A stretch of 15,255 nucleotides of DNA from an uncultured Mycoplasmatota bacterium (GTDB lineage Bacteria > Bacillota_I > Bacilli_A > RF39 > UBA660): the NCBI GenBank assembly GCA_948472605.1, contig CAOKUH010000025.1, positions 1 through 15,255 on the forward strand, given 5' to 3'. The translations under genes were made by a program, and so were the position numbers. Shown here piece by piece: positions 1-5,924 of this stretch. Below the pieces are notes generated by a model. That model did not search any database and had not been told where the DNA came from. It saw only the letters and a program-made list of their open reading frames with translations. How positions within the stretch are numbered: the first letter of the stretch is position 1; each line of letters begins with the position of its first letter.

Positions 1-63
1 GAGAAAAGAACAAATAATTCATTAACATATGTTGGTAATGAGCCTGAGAAGAAGCGAAAATAA
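1..63 (+). CDS. possible 3' end of an upstream reading frame
   Basis: An open frame runs from the window edge to a TAA at 61-63 and gives only 20 residues, ending in NEPEKKRK. The stop lies inside the loop of the terminator hairpin at 49-79, which is a common way for a gene to end, but a frame this short can be open by chance. No family can be recognised. By position it could be the last gene of a preceding toxin/immunity module. Confidence 0.2.
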   Translation, partial: EKRTNNSLTYVGNEPEKKRK

Positions 64-79
64 AAACTGCTTCTTTTTT
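49..79 (+). terminator. Rho-independent terminator
   Basis: A 7-bp stem, AAGAAGC (49-55) with GCTTCTT (69-75), encloses a 13-base loop and runs into a T tract. A near copy with the same stem and a similar loop and tail occurs at 2456-2484. Confidence 0.6.
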
Positions 80-87
80 AAGTTGTG

Positions 88-96
88 TGCTATAAT
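88..96 (+). promoter_or_regulatory. possible extended -10 promoter element
   Basis: TGC followed directly by TATAAT (91-96) matches an extended -10 box. No good -35 is visible at the right spacing. It would fire into the degenerate Rhs remnant just downstream. It could also be chance in sequence this rich in A and T. Confidence 0.25.
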
Positions 97-98
97 AA

Positions 99-1084
99 AA
101 TAGAACTGATGAGAATGATTTATTAGGGTTCATATACAATAATAACAAATACTATTATAGAAAAAATTATCAAAATGATATAACAGGAATATATAATAGT
201 AATTATGATCTTATTTGTAAACTATCCCGTAACAAGATTGCGGGGCTTCTACCCTAGATTTAATTTTCCAAAATTTCGTATTGCTAATAAAACTCCATAT
301 TAAAAGCAAAACTTCTTAATGAAAAATTAAATCGTGTGAATATGAATATGATAGTTATGGAAGAATCATCAGTATCAAAGATTCCAATGGAAATCAAGTA
401 AATGAAGAACACATAGGAAATATCAACCCATATAGATATAGAAGTTACTATTATGATAAAGAAACTAAGTTATATTATCTAAATAGTAGATATTATAATC
501 CACTATGGGGTAGATTTATTAATGCTGATGGAATAATAGGAACTAGTGAAACATATCTTGGCTATAACTTATATGCTTATTGTGAAAATAATCCAACAAT
601 TTCACGAGATACTATTGGTACAAATCTTTTTAAAATAATTAAAGAAAAAATAACAGCTGGGTTAAATAATGCTCCTACAATAAAAAAGCAATCTATTGTT
701 ATAAATAACTCTAGTAATATTGTATCAATGCAAGTAAATAAAGATCAGCCACCAACAGAAAGTGAACCAAATTCGATTTGGAAACGACCGAAAGGAGATT
801 TACGCGTATTTGGACCTGATGGTAAAGCTTTAAAAGATATAGATTATTCACACCCTAAACATCATGAAGAACTTGGTAATCCTCATGTTCATGATTGGAC
901 TTGGAACGGAAAAAATGCGTCAAGAGGGAAGCCAAGAAGTCCTAATCTAGGAGAACTAGATGATATAGCTAAAATAGCAGTTGCTATTGGTGGAGGATAT
1001 CTAGCTTATCGTGGTATAAGAATGGAACTTTCATTTATACCAGGTATGTGGTGGAGTATTCCTGCAAATTTAGTAACTCCATAA
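99..1084 (+). pseudogene. Rhs core C-terminal remnant with polymorphic toxin domain (truncated, frameshifted)
   Basis: Rhs-family proteins are large YD-repeat shells that carry a variable toxin at the C-terminus. Frame 99-221 encodes a typical late Rhs core piece (NDLLGF, then QNDITGIYNSNYDLICK). The core resumes in another frame at about 341 with EYDSYGRIISIKDSNG and the hallmark LYYLNSRYYNP.WGRFINADG, then GYNLYAY..NNP. Past that junction (about 600) the sequence becomes unique, as expected of a toxin module. It contains FGPDGKALKDIDYSHPKHH and PHVHDW, a cluster of histidines suggesting a nuclease-like domain, and ends WWSIPANLVTP. From 323 to the stop at 1082-1084 the frame is open, but its first ATG is at 728 with no ribosome site, so it has no normal start. 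It is best read as an orphan 3' toxin tip, silent unless recombined into a full rhs gene. The toxin activity is inferred. Confidence 0.75.
222..340 (+). other. about 119-base insertion splitting the Rhs core
   Basis: The Rhs core reads through LICK at 221 and would normally continue as YEYDSYGR, which instead begins at 341 in a different frame. The intervening 119 bases do not look Rhs-like. They contain a small hairpin (CCCG / CGGG, near 226-244) and a distant near-perfect inverted repeat, GATTTAATTTTC (257-268) with GAAAAATTAAATC (321-333). This could be a small mobile-element remnant, such as an IS200/IS605 end or a MITE, but no transposase or target duplication is visible. Confidence 0.4.
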
Positions 1085-1102
1085 AGAAAGAAGGTTTATT
1101 TA

Positions 1103-1474
1103 ATGATTGAATATAATTTTCATATAAAAAATGAATGGGGAAAATATTTAAATTTAATTTTTGAAGATATAGATGATGTAAATTATAAATGGCAAATTTT
1201 AGATGACGAAATACTTACAACTGATGATTATTTATTTGATAGTAAGATTGATGTTTTTAGTAATTATGATTTTTGGAATATATTATCAATTGATAGATAC
1301 TATATTATTTTCGCTACAATAAAATTGTATGAAAGTGAAAATGATTTGAAAAATGATAATTGGGCAATTTTTTTGGAAATTGTTGATAGTTATATTGTTA
1401 ACATAAAATTAAAAAATGCAAATTTTACTAAACGAATTTCTAAAAATATAGAAAGTATAATAGATTTTGACTAA
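1103..1474 (+). CDS. predicted immunity protein for the module 1 toxin (DUF2691-like)
   Basis: This 123-residue, acidic, soluble protein starts 18 bases after the toxin stop, behind an AGAAGG ribosome site 8 bases from the ATG. Small acidic proteins directly downstream of Rhs toxin tips are usually the cognate immunity proteins that bind and block the toxin in the producing cell. The pattern (FHIKNEWGKYL near the start, a Y.W about residue 28, YYIIFATIKLY around 67-77, then IFLEIVDSYIVNIKLKN) resembles what I recall of the DUF2691 family and resembles the broken gene at 1953-2406. The family assignment is from memory and moderate. The immunity role is inferred from position. Unlike its toxin partner this gene looks intact, which fits selection to keep immunity after the toxin gene decays. 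No dedicated promoter is visible. Confidence 0.7.
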   Translation: MIEYNFHIKNEWGKYLNLIFEDIDDVNYKWQILDDEILTTDDYLFDSKIDVFSNYDFWNILSIDRYYIIFATIKLYESENDLKNDNWAIFLEIVDSYIVNIKLKNANFTKRISKNIESIIDFD

Positions 1475-1496
1475 TGTAATTAATGATGATGTTAGT

Positions 1497-1540
1497 AGAA
1501 GTTATTAGAATCTTTATTTGATTTTTAATAGCTTCTTTTA
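1497..1540 (+). terminator. Rho-independent terminator after the immunity gene
   Basis: AGAAGTTATTA (1497-1507) pairs with TAATAGCTTCT (1526-1536), one mismatch-like G.T position, and is followed by a short T-rich tail. It ends module 1. Confidence 0.55.
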
Positions 1541-1553
1541 ATTTTAATCAAAT

Positions 1554-1950
1554 ATGATAAAAAATAATCAATTAATAGGAATGTTTAGTCCTAAAGGAAG
1601 TAATTTTACTTTTGGATATGACAATATTAATAAAATTTTAGTTAATGAAGATACTTATGAATATACAAATACTTTATGGAAAGATAATCAATTAACTAAG
1701 TTTACAATGAAGAAATATTATATGATAAAATAGGAAATCCAGTAAAAATAGAAGAAACTAATTTAACATGGTATGCAAGAGAACTCTAAAGTTATAAGAA
1801 TAGTACATTAGTTATTAAGTATTTTTATAACAAAGATGGAATAAAAATCCTGATGGATCATTATCTAGGGAAAATGGGCATGAAATATCTAACATACTAT
1901 ATATGTGGGAATATCATAAGTCTAGTAATCGCTGGTGCAACATCACATAG
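1554..1950 (+). pseudogene. degenerate Rhs core fragment fused to the tail of a second toxin
   Basis: Three frames must be joined to read it. Frame 1554-1705 gives FGYDNINKILVNEDTYEY and NTLWKDNQLTKF. From 1706 another frame gives EEILYDKIGNPVKIEE, then TWYAREL, a TAA at 1787-1789, and SYKNSTLVIKYFYNKDGI. These are recognisable clostridial Rhs core phrases that normally lie before the part kept in module 1. From about 1846 a third frame gives NPDGSLSRENGHEISN and EYHKSSNRWCNIT, ending at a TAG (1948-1950) two bases before the next start codon. This looks like the last 35 or so residues of a toxin joined to the core by a deletion that removed the Rhs hallmark region and most of the toxin. It is clearly non-functional. 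The nature of the toxin cannot be told. Confidence 0.65.
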
Positions 1951-1952
1951 AA

Positions 1953-2406
1953 ATGAGTGTAATAAGATAATTGGAATAGAATTTAAAATACATAATACAA
2001 ACAATAATTCAGTATTGTATGATCTATTAAAGGGAATAGATTTTAATGAATATATTTGGTATTTTGCTCAAAAAGAAATGTTTGATAAAAATTATAAATA
2101 ATTACCTTTAAATGAATTAGTAAAAGGTGAAATACTGGAAAAACTTTAAAGTTTAATCAAATATTTATTATTGAATGCAATTTACAAGTATTTTCTAAAG
2201 AAGATAAAATTATAGATATAAAAGATTATGAAACTTTTAAAAGTGATTGTAGTTTAATTATATTGATTTACGATACTAAAGAAGTTGAAATATATTTTAA
2301 GAATAACAAATTAAAAAAGATAGTTTTATCAAATCTGAAAAAAATGGGTATTGATTATTTGAAAAAAACTAAGAAAAATGATTGTAGAACAATTATGAGA
2401 GTTTGA
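1953..2406 (+). pseudogene. broken immunity gene of module 2 (DUF2691-like)
   Basis: An ATG at 1953 follows the toxin tail at toxin/immunity spacing. The homologous protein then continues in a different frame from about 1966 (IGIEFKIHN...LLKGIDFNEYIWYFAQKEMF), meets a TAA at 2099-2101, continues as LPLNELVKGEILEK, shifts frame again near 2140, and runs on as FNQIFIIECNLQVFSKED, IDIKDYETFKSDCSLIIL and VEIYFKNNKLKK to a TGA at 2404-2406. Put together this gives about 150 residues, the size I recall for DUF2691 proteins. The order of elements matches the intact gene at 1103-1474 (F.I.N near the start, ID..Y.W, a strand ending in an acidic stretch, I..I.D...V.I..KN), so the two are probably distant relatives. 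An 82-residue open frame lies inside this region (1853-2101), but it starts in the Rhs/toxin junction and is not a real gene on its own. Confidence 0.55.
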
Positions 2407-2455
2407 ATTTGCGTTAAAGATTTTATATTTTTTTAGACGCTGACATAAATTGTTA

Positions 2456-2484
2456 AAGAAGCGAAAATAACAAAGCTTCTTTTT
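2456..2484 (+). terminator. Rho-independent terminator, near copy of the one at 49-79
   Basis: AAGAAGC (2456-2462) pairs with GCTTCTT (2475-2481), with a T run after it. The stem and the first half of the loop are identical to the hairpin at 49-79. It ends module 2 and might also slow transcription arriving from the minus-strand regulators. Confidence 0.6.
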
Positions 2485-2573
2485 AAGTTAGTTGATTTAT
2501 TAGTAATAATTTATTTTATATGTAATAAATTTTAGTCTTTGCTTTTGATCTTGTAAGAAGCTTTTTTTAGTAT

Positions 2574-2798
2574 CTAATTATTATTTCTTTTTCCTTCTAA
2601 AAACTCGTTTATAGTTATATTAAAAATCTTACTTAAATAAAGAAATGATGAATAATCAGGCATACATATACCTCTTTCCCATTTACTAATTGCTTGTCTT
2701 GATACGAATAACATTGAGGCTAAGTCTTCTTGTGTAAGATTTAGTTTCTTTCGCTCTAAACAAATCAATTTCCCTGTTTTTTTACAATCTATCATCAT
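2574..2798 (-). CDS. XRE-family transcriptional regulator, single HTH
   Basis: This 74-residue protein is almost entirely one Cro/C1-type helix-turn-helix domain (about residues 8-68). The motif LTQEDLASMLFVSRQAISKW followed by ERGICMPD is the classic XRE recognition-helix pattern, and F.YLSKIFNITINEFL closes the domain. It would bind DNA as a small repressor. The start overlaps the end of the upstream regulator by 17 bases and has only a weak ribosome site, so translation is probably coupled. A second ATG directly follows the first and either may be used. The pairing with another XRE protein suggests a two-regulator switch, but the targets are unknown. Confidence 0.85.
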   Translation of the reverse strand: MMIDCKKTGKLICLERKKLNLTQEDLASMLFVSRQAISKWERGICMPDYSSFLYLSKIFNITINEFLEGKRNNN

Positions 2799-3228
2799 AA
2801 TTAAAATCTTTTCTTAATAATTTATCTGCAGATACTTTGTATATTCTACATATATCATACAAAAAAGCAGTTTGAATCATATTAAGATTTCTTTCGTAAC
2901 TCGAAACAACTGATTGAGTTGTATTTAATGAATTAGCAAATTCTTTTTGCGTTAATTTCCTTTTAATCCTAATCTTTTTTAGATTAATTCCTACATAATT
3001 ACCATATTGAATTTCTGTTACTATTTCTTTTTGATTTTCACAAAGACCTAAAACAAAATCTAAAGAAGTATTTGTAATATTACAAAAATCTATTAGATGA
3101 AGCAAGGGAATTATCACATCCATTCTTTCCCATCTAGCATATGTCGATTTAGATACTTTTAAAAGTTCAGCTATCTTTCTTTGAGATGTATCATAATATT
3201 TTCTTATAAAGAATATATTAAACTTCAT
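2782..3228 (-). CDS. XRE-family regulator with two tandem HTH domains
   Basis: This 148-residue protein holds two helix-turn-helix units. The first (about residues 8-62) is divergent: SQRKIAELLKVSKSTYARWE then LDFVLGL. The second (about 81-138) is standard: LTQKEFANSLNTTQSVVSSY then ERN, ending ...YKVSADKLL. Two XRE domains in one short chain are less common than one and could let the protein grip two half-sites. The ATG at 3228 has a good ribosome site (AGGTGG, 5 bases away). It is the first gene of a two-gene minus-strand unit and is transcribed away from the large hydrolase-like gene. A perfect 17-base palindrome 29 bases upstream of its start is a likely operator. No signature of a phage or a toxin-antitoxin partner is visible beside it. 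Confidence 0.85.
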   Translation of the reverse strand: MKFNIFFIRKYYDTSQRKIAELLKVSKSTYARWERMDVIIPLLHLIDFCNITNTSLDFVLGLCENQKEIVTEIQYGNYVGINLKKIRIKRKLTQKEFANSLNTTQSVVSSYERNLNMIQTAFLYDICRIYKVSADKLLRKDFNYDDRL

Positions 3229-3256
3229 TTATACCACCTGGCATGAATTTTAAAAA

Positions 3257-3273
3257 AAATATTGTCAATATTT
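3257..3273. promoter_or_regulatory. 17-base perfect palindrome, candidate operator for the XRE regulators
   Basis: AAATATTG, one central base, CAATATTT. On the minus strand its centre reads TTGACA, so it could overlap a -35 box of the regulator promoter, though no good -10 is found at normal spacing. A palindrome of this size close to a regulator start is typical of self-repression. Confidence 0.45.
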
Positions 3274-3521
3274 GATTTTTGGCTCACAATAACGATATTT
3301 TGCACCAAATGCTTGATAAATTGTTTAAGATTCATAGTTATTTATTATTAAACATTATAAAATACAATTTTTGATTAAAAAACATGATTTTAGACTAGTT
3401 TCGAATAATATATTTGAAAGAATGTGAACTATAAATAAAAAAGAAACTGATAAAATTACCAATTTCTATATGTAATATTTTCAAAAAAATCACAGAATCT
3501 TTTATTTTAACCCTAAAAAAG

Positions 3522-3550
3522 TTGACTTTTGGCTATAGACTATTTAAAAT
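3522..3550 (+). promoter_or_regulatory. sigma-A type promoter of the 670-residue gene
   Basis: TTGACT (3522-3527), a 17-base spacer, then TAAAAT (3545-3550). The expected start of transcription is near 3557, about 45 bases ahead of the ATG at 3603. Confidence 0.65.
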
Positions 3551-3602
3551 GATTAAGGCATTAAAAAATTAAAAATAAATAATGAAAGGAAGATAACCCT
3601 AA

Positions 3603-5615
3603 ATGGAAATTTATACACCAACATTTTTTGTTAATGCAATTAATTTAAGCTTAATCGCTCTTAATAATTCTTATAAATCACTTATAGAAAAAAAGAAAAA
3701 ATATATTGTTTTAAGTAAAAGGAATCTAGATAGAAAAAATGCTAATATAAAGATAATTAACGAAGTTAGACAAGAAATAGGATCTATAAGTAATTTAATG
3801 AAAGAAACATTAGTATATAATAATATTAGCAAGGATAATATGATTGATAAAAAAATGAACGATTATTTATTAAAAGTTTTTAATCATATTAGCTTCACTT
3901 CTTTATTTAGAACTAAAACTTTACTAGTTAGAGATAATAATACAACGCTTTCAAATGATATCTTTAATATCGAAGAATATTTTAAAAAATTATTTAGTCT
4001 CCCTATTATAAACTATGAAGAAATTTTATGGACTAATGAGATAAATTCCTCAGAAGAGGTTATTAATTCTTCAACAATAGGTAAGCTATTTTTAGAATAT
4101 TTATGTTTTCCAATAGCTATAATAATAGCTATTAATTCACCAATAAACCAAAATGCCTTAGATGATACTAAAGCTATTGATCAAATTATAGAATTATATA
4201 ATGAATTAATACCAGATATAGAATACGAAAAGACTACAACTATAGGTGATGTAACTGCTCCAATAATTGCTAGAAAAAGATTAGAACACATTTATTCTAC
4301 TAATGAAAGTTATGAAGAAAAATTCGATAAAATTTTGGATATTAAAGGTTTAACTAATGAAGAAAAAATAGACGAAATAATTAATTCAAATATAACAGGA
4401 TATGAAAATATTTTTAATTATTTAATAACTAAAAATCCTAATTATGAAAGAATTATTCCAATAATTATTAACTCTAATATTACTAATATCGAAAATATTT
4501 TTAATTATCTAATCTCTTTAGACGGAATAAAAAGATATGATTTAATGGAATATATTTTAAATTCTGATGTAATAACAAACCATGAATTATTTAGTTATAT
4601 AATACAATGTGAAAAATTTACTATAAAAGAAAAAGTTTGGTATTCACTATTAATTCCTAACACAACTATTGAAAATATTTTTGATGAATTATTAGATGAT
4701 AAGACAAAAGACATAATAATAGAAAATATTATTGATATAGATTTAATACCATTCGATACTTTATTCACTAGTATCTTAAAATGTAATGCTTTTAATAGTA
4801 AAGACTTGATAAAATATTTAGTATATTATAATAATAATTCTTCATACAATGCGATTACTTTAGAAGAGATTATAAATTATACTTTTAGTATTAAAAGATT
4901 TACTTTTGAAGAACATGTAGAATGCATATGGTTACTTTTGAAAAATTATCCTTTAGAAACACGAGAAGAGTTTATTTTAAGTTATTTTAATATAACTAAA
5001 CAAGAATACTTAGATTTATTTGGTTTAAACTTTGAAAGTTTAGATATTAATCAAAAAATTATTTTAAAATTATATGAATTAATTAATCAAGAGAAAGAAG
5101 ACTATATTTTAGAACACTATGATTTTAATTCTAAAAATGAATTAGATATTACAGTAGCTATTGTAGCAGCAGAAGGTTATAAAAGTTATGAAGATCTTTA
5201 TTGGGTTTCTAATACTATATTTAATAGAATTACTAATGTTAAATATATTTATATGGGAACAAATCCTTATAGTCAAGTAACTCGCCCAAGCCAATTTGTT
5301 GTTTATGAAAATGGTTCCTTTAAAAAATATTTAAATCCTACAACTTATTATAATATAAAACAGGCTAATATAGCTAAACAAGCTTTTTATGATATGTTTT
5401 ATGCTAATTATCAAGGGATTAAACATAATTATGTTCAATTTAGAGCATGGGGTTCTAACACGGAATTTCCTAGTGAATGTGTTGTTAAATATGGAAATCT
5501 TTATGGTGATAGAATGAATGAAACTTCTAGAATAGAGTATGATAATTTAACGGATGAAGATATTAAAAATGATTTAACAAGAAAATTATTTTTAGCAACA
5601 ACATTTGAGGAATAA
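3603..5615 (+). CDS. helical-repeat protein with C-terminal SleB-like cell-wall hydrolase domain
   Basis: This is a 670-residue protein with its own promoter and a ribosome site (AAAGGAAG) before the ATG. Residues about 10-70 look like a helical hairpin rich in Lys. Residues about 245-395 hold degenerate repeats of roughly 30 residues: INSNITGYENIFNYLI (260-275), INSNITNIENIFNYLI (289-304), LNSDVITNHELFSYII (319-334), IPNTTIENIFDELL (351-364). Residues about 512-620 resemble the SleB/Hydrolase_2 glycosidase fold: DITVAIVAAEGYKSYEDL, with Glu524 placed as the catalytic Glu, then WVSNTIFNRI and later VTRPSQFVVYENG, matching the family pattern AxEA.GE...G..AVA.VVLNR...QF....DG. SleB-type enzymes cut peptidoglycan. 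There is no signal peptide or clear membrane segment, so how it reaches the wall is unknown; secretion by a specialised system, release on lysis, or a non-lytic role are all possible. The domain call is moderate and the rest is unrecognised. Confidence 0.65.
   Translation: MEIYTPTFFVNAINLSLIALNNSYKSLIEKKKKYIVLSKRNLDRKNANIKIINEVRQEIGSISNLMKETLVYNNISKDNMIDKKMNDYLLKVFNHISFTSLFRTKTLLVRDNNTTLSNDIFNIEEYFKKLFSLPIINYEEILWTNEINSSEEVINSSTIGKLFLEYLCFPIAIIIAINSPINQNALDDTKAIDQIIELYNELIPDIEYEKTTTIGDVTAPIIARKRLEHIYSTNESYEEKFDKILDIKGLTNEEKIDEIINSNITGYENIFNYLITKNPNYERIIPIIINSNITNIENIFNYLISLDGIKRYDLMEYILNSDVITNHELFSYIIQCEKFTIKEKVWYSLLIPNTTIENIFDELLDDKTKDIIIENIIDIDLIPFDTLFTSILKCNAFNSKDLIKYLVYYNNNSSYNAITLEEIINYTFSIKRFTFEEHVECIWLLLKNYPLETREEFILSYFNITKQEYLDLFGLNFESLDINQKIILKLYELINQEKEDYILEHYDFNSKNELDITVAIVAAEGYKSYEDLYWVSNTIFNRITNVKYIYMGTNPYSQVTRPSQFVVYENGSFKKYLNPTTYYNIKQANIAKQAFYDMFYANYQGIKHNYVQFRAWGSNTEFPSECVVKYGNLYGDRMNETSRIEYDNLTDEDIKNDLTRKLFLATTFEE
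4359..4517 (+). repeat. best-preserved pair of internal repeats in the 670-residue gene
   Basis: An 18-base identical stretch, GAAAATATTTTTAATTAT, occurs at 4404-4421 and 4491-4508, 87 bases (29 codons) apart, within two units that share the peptide NSNIT..ENIFNYLI. A further unit near 4671 keeps GAAAATATTTTTGA. Identity at the DNA level suggests fairly recent unit duplication, although low-complexity AT-rich coding may exaggerate it. Confidence 0.6.
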
Positions 5616-5652
5616 TAGGTATTTGATTTTAAATAAAAATGCCAAAATATGA

Positions 5653-5681
5653 TTGACTTAACATAAATTAAGTAATAGAAT
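5653..5681 (+). promoter_or_regulatory. sigma-A promoter of the aminoacyl-tRNA operon
   Basis: TTGACT (5653-5658), a 17-base spacer, TAGAAT (5676-5681). The transcript would start near 5688, immediately ahead of the T-box stem I. Confidence 0.75.
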
Positions 5682-5698
5682 ATTGTTATATTTAAATT

Positions 5699-5903
5699 TT
5701 CTATGGAAAAGAAAAAGTAAAAAGAATATTTTTTTTAAGAGAAGGTTTAGTTGCTGAGAATAACCTAAAAAAATACTTTTGAAAAGACAGCTTTTTAAGA
5801 ACATAGAAGACGCATGAAATGCGATATAAAATTGAAGAGTACCTAGTAAAGTAAGGTGGCACCGCGGAAAAAAATTTCGTCCTTACATTTATTAGGTTTT
5901 TTT
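5699..5903 (+). promoter_or_regulatory. T-box riboswitch, probably reading tRNA-Asp
   Basis: T-box leaders bind an uncharged tRNA and then prevent termination, so the operon is switched on when the amino acid runs short. The signature AAGGTGGCACCGCGG is at 5853-5867. Stem I is closed by TTCTATG (5699-5705) with CATAGAA (5802-5808). It has AGAGA (5738-5742) below an AGGTT/AACCT apical stem with TTGCTGAGAA. A CGCAT/ATGCG hairpin follows at 5811-5823. The antiterminator is AAGG with CCTT and GCG with CGT around the bulge TGGCACC (5857-5863). In stem I, AGTA (5716-5719) opposite GAA (5781-5783) forms the loop-E pattern that precedes the specifier. GAC (Asp) followed by A lies at 5786-5788. The C of TGGC would pair with a G discriminator base, as in tRNA-Asp or tRNA-Asn, not with the C of tRNA-His. 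The T-box is certain; the specifier is a hand-folded inference. Confidence 0.95.
5841..5903 (+). terminator. T-box regulated terminator hairpin
   Basis: ACCTAGTAAAGTAAGG (5841-5856) pairs with CCTTACATTTATTAGGT (5881-5897) with a few bulges, followed by seven T (5897-5903). The AAGG and CCTT arms are also used by the antiterminator, so the two folds exclude each other, as expected of a T-box. Confidence 0.85.
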
Positions 5904-5924
5904 GTTTAAAGGAGGAATTTTAAA

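Larger units (their letters stand above)
3229..3602. other. divergent intergenic region between the regulators and the large gene
   Basis: These 374 bases have no credible gene on either strand. They hold the palindrome at 3257-3273 near the regulator start and the sigma-A promoter at 3522-3550 near the large gene. The 250 bases between are extremely AT-rich and I see no further hairpin, repeat or RNA gene in them. Confidence 0.6.

Noticed and set aside
1853..2101. 82-residue open frame as a standalone gene
   Set aside because: It begins at the junction of the Rhs/toxin remnant in the wrong frame for the toxin tail and ends at a premature stop within an immunity pseudogene, so it is a piece of two broken genes.
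3272..3300. second plus-strand promoter (TTGATT with a distant T-rich -10)
   Set aside because: The -10 match is poor and no gene follows for 300 bases; the promoter at 3522-3550 is much better placed.
5799..5804. GAACAT as the T-box specifier (His CAT or Asn AAC)
   Set aside because: CATAGAA at 5802-5808 pairs perfectly with TTCTATG at 5699-5705 to close stem I, which buries CAT in a helix, and the TGGC bulge does not fit the C discriminator base of tRNA-His. Kept as an alternative only for Asn.
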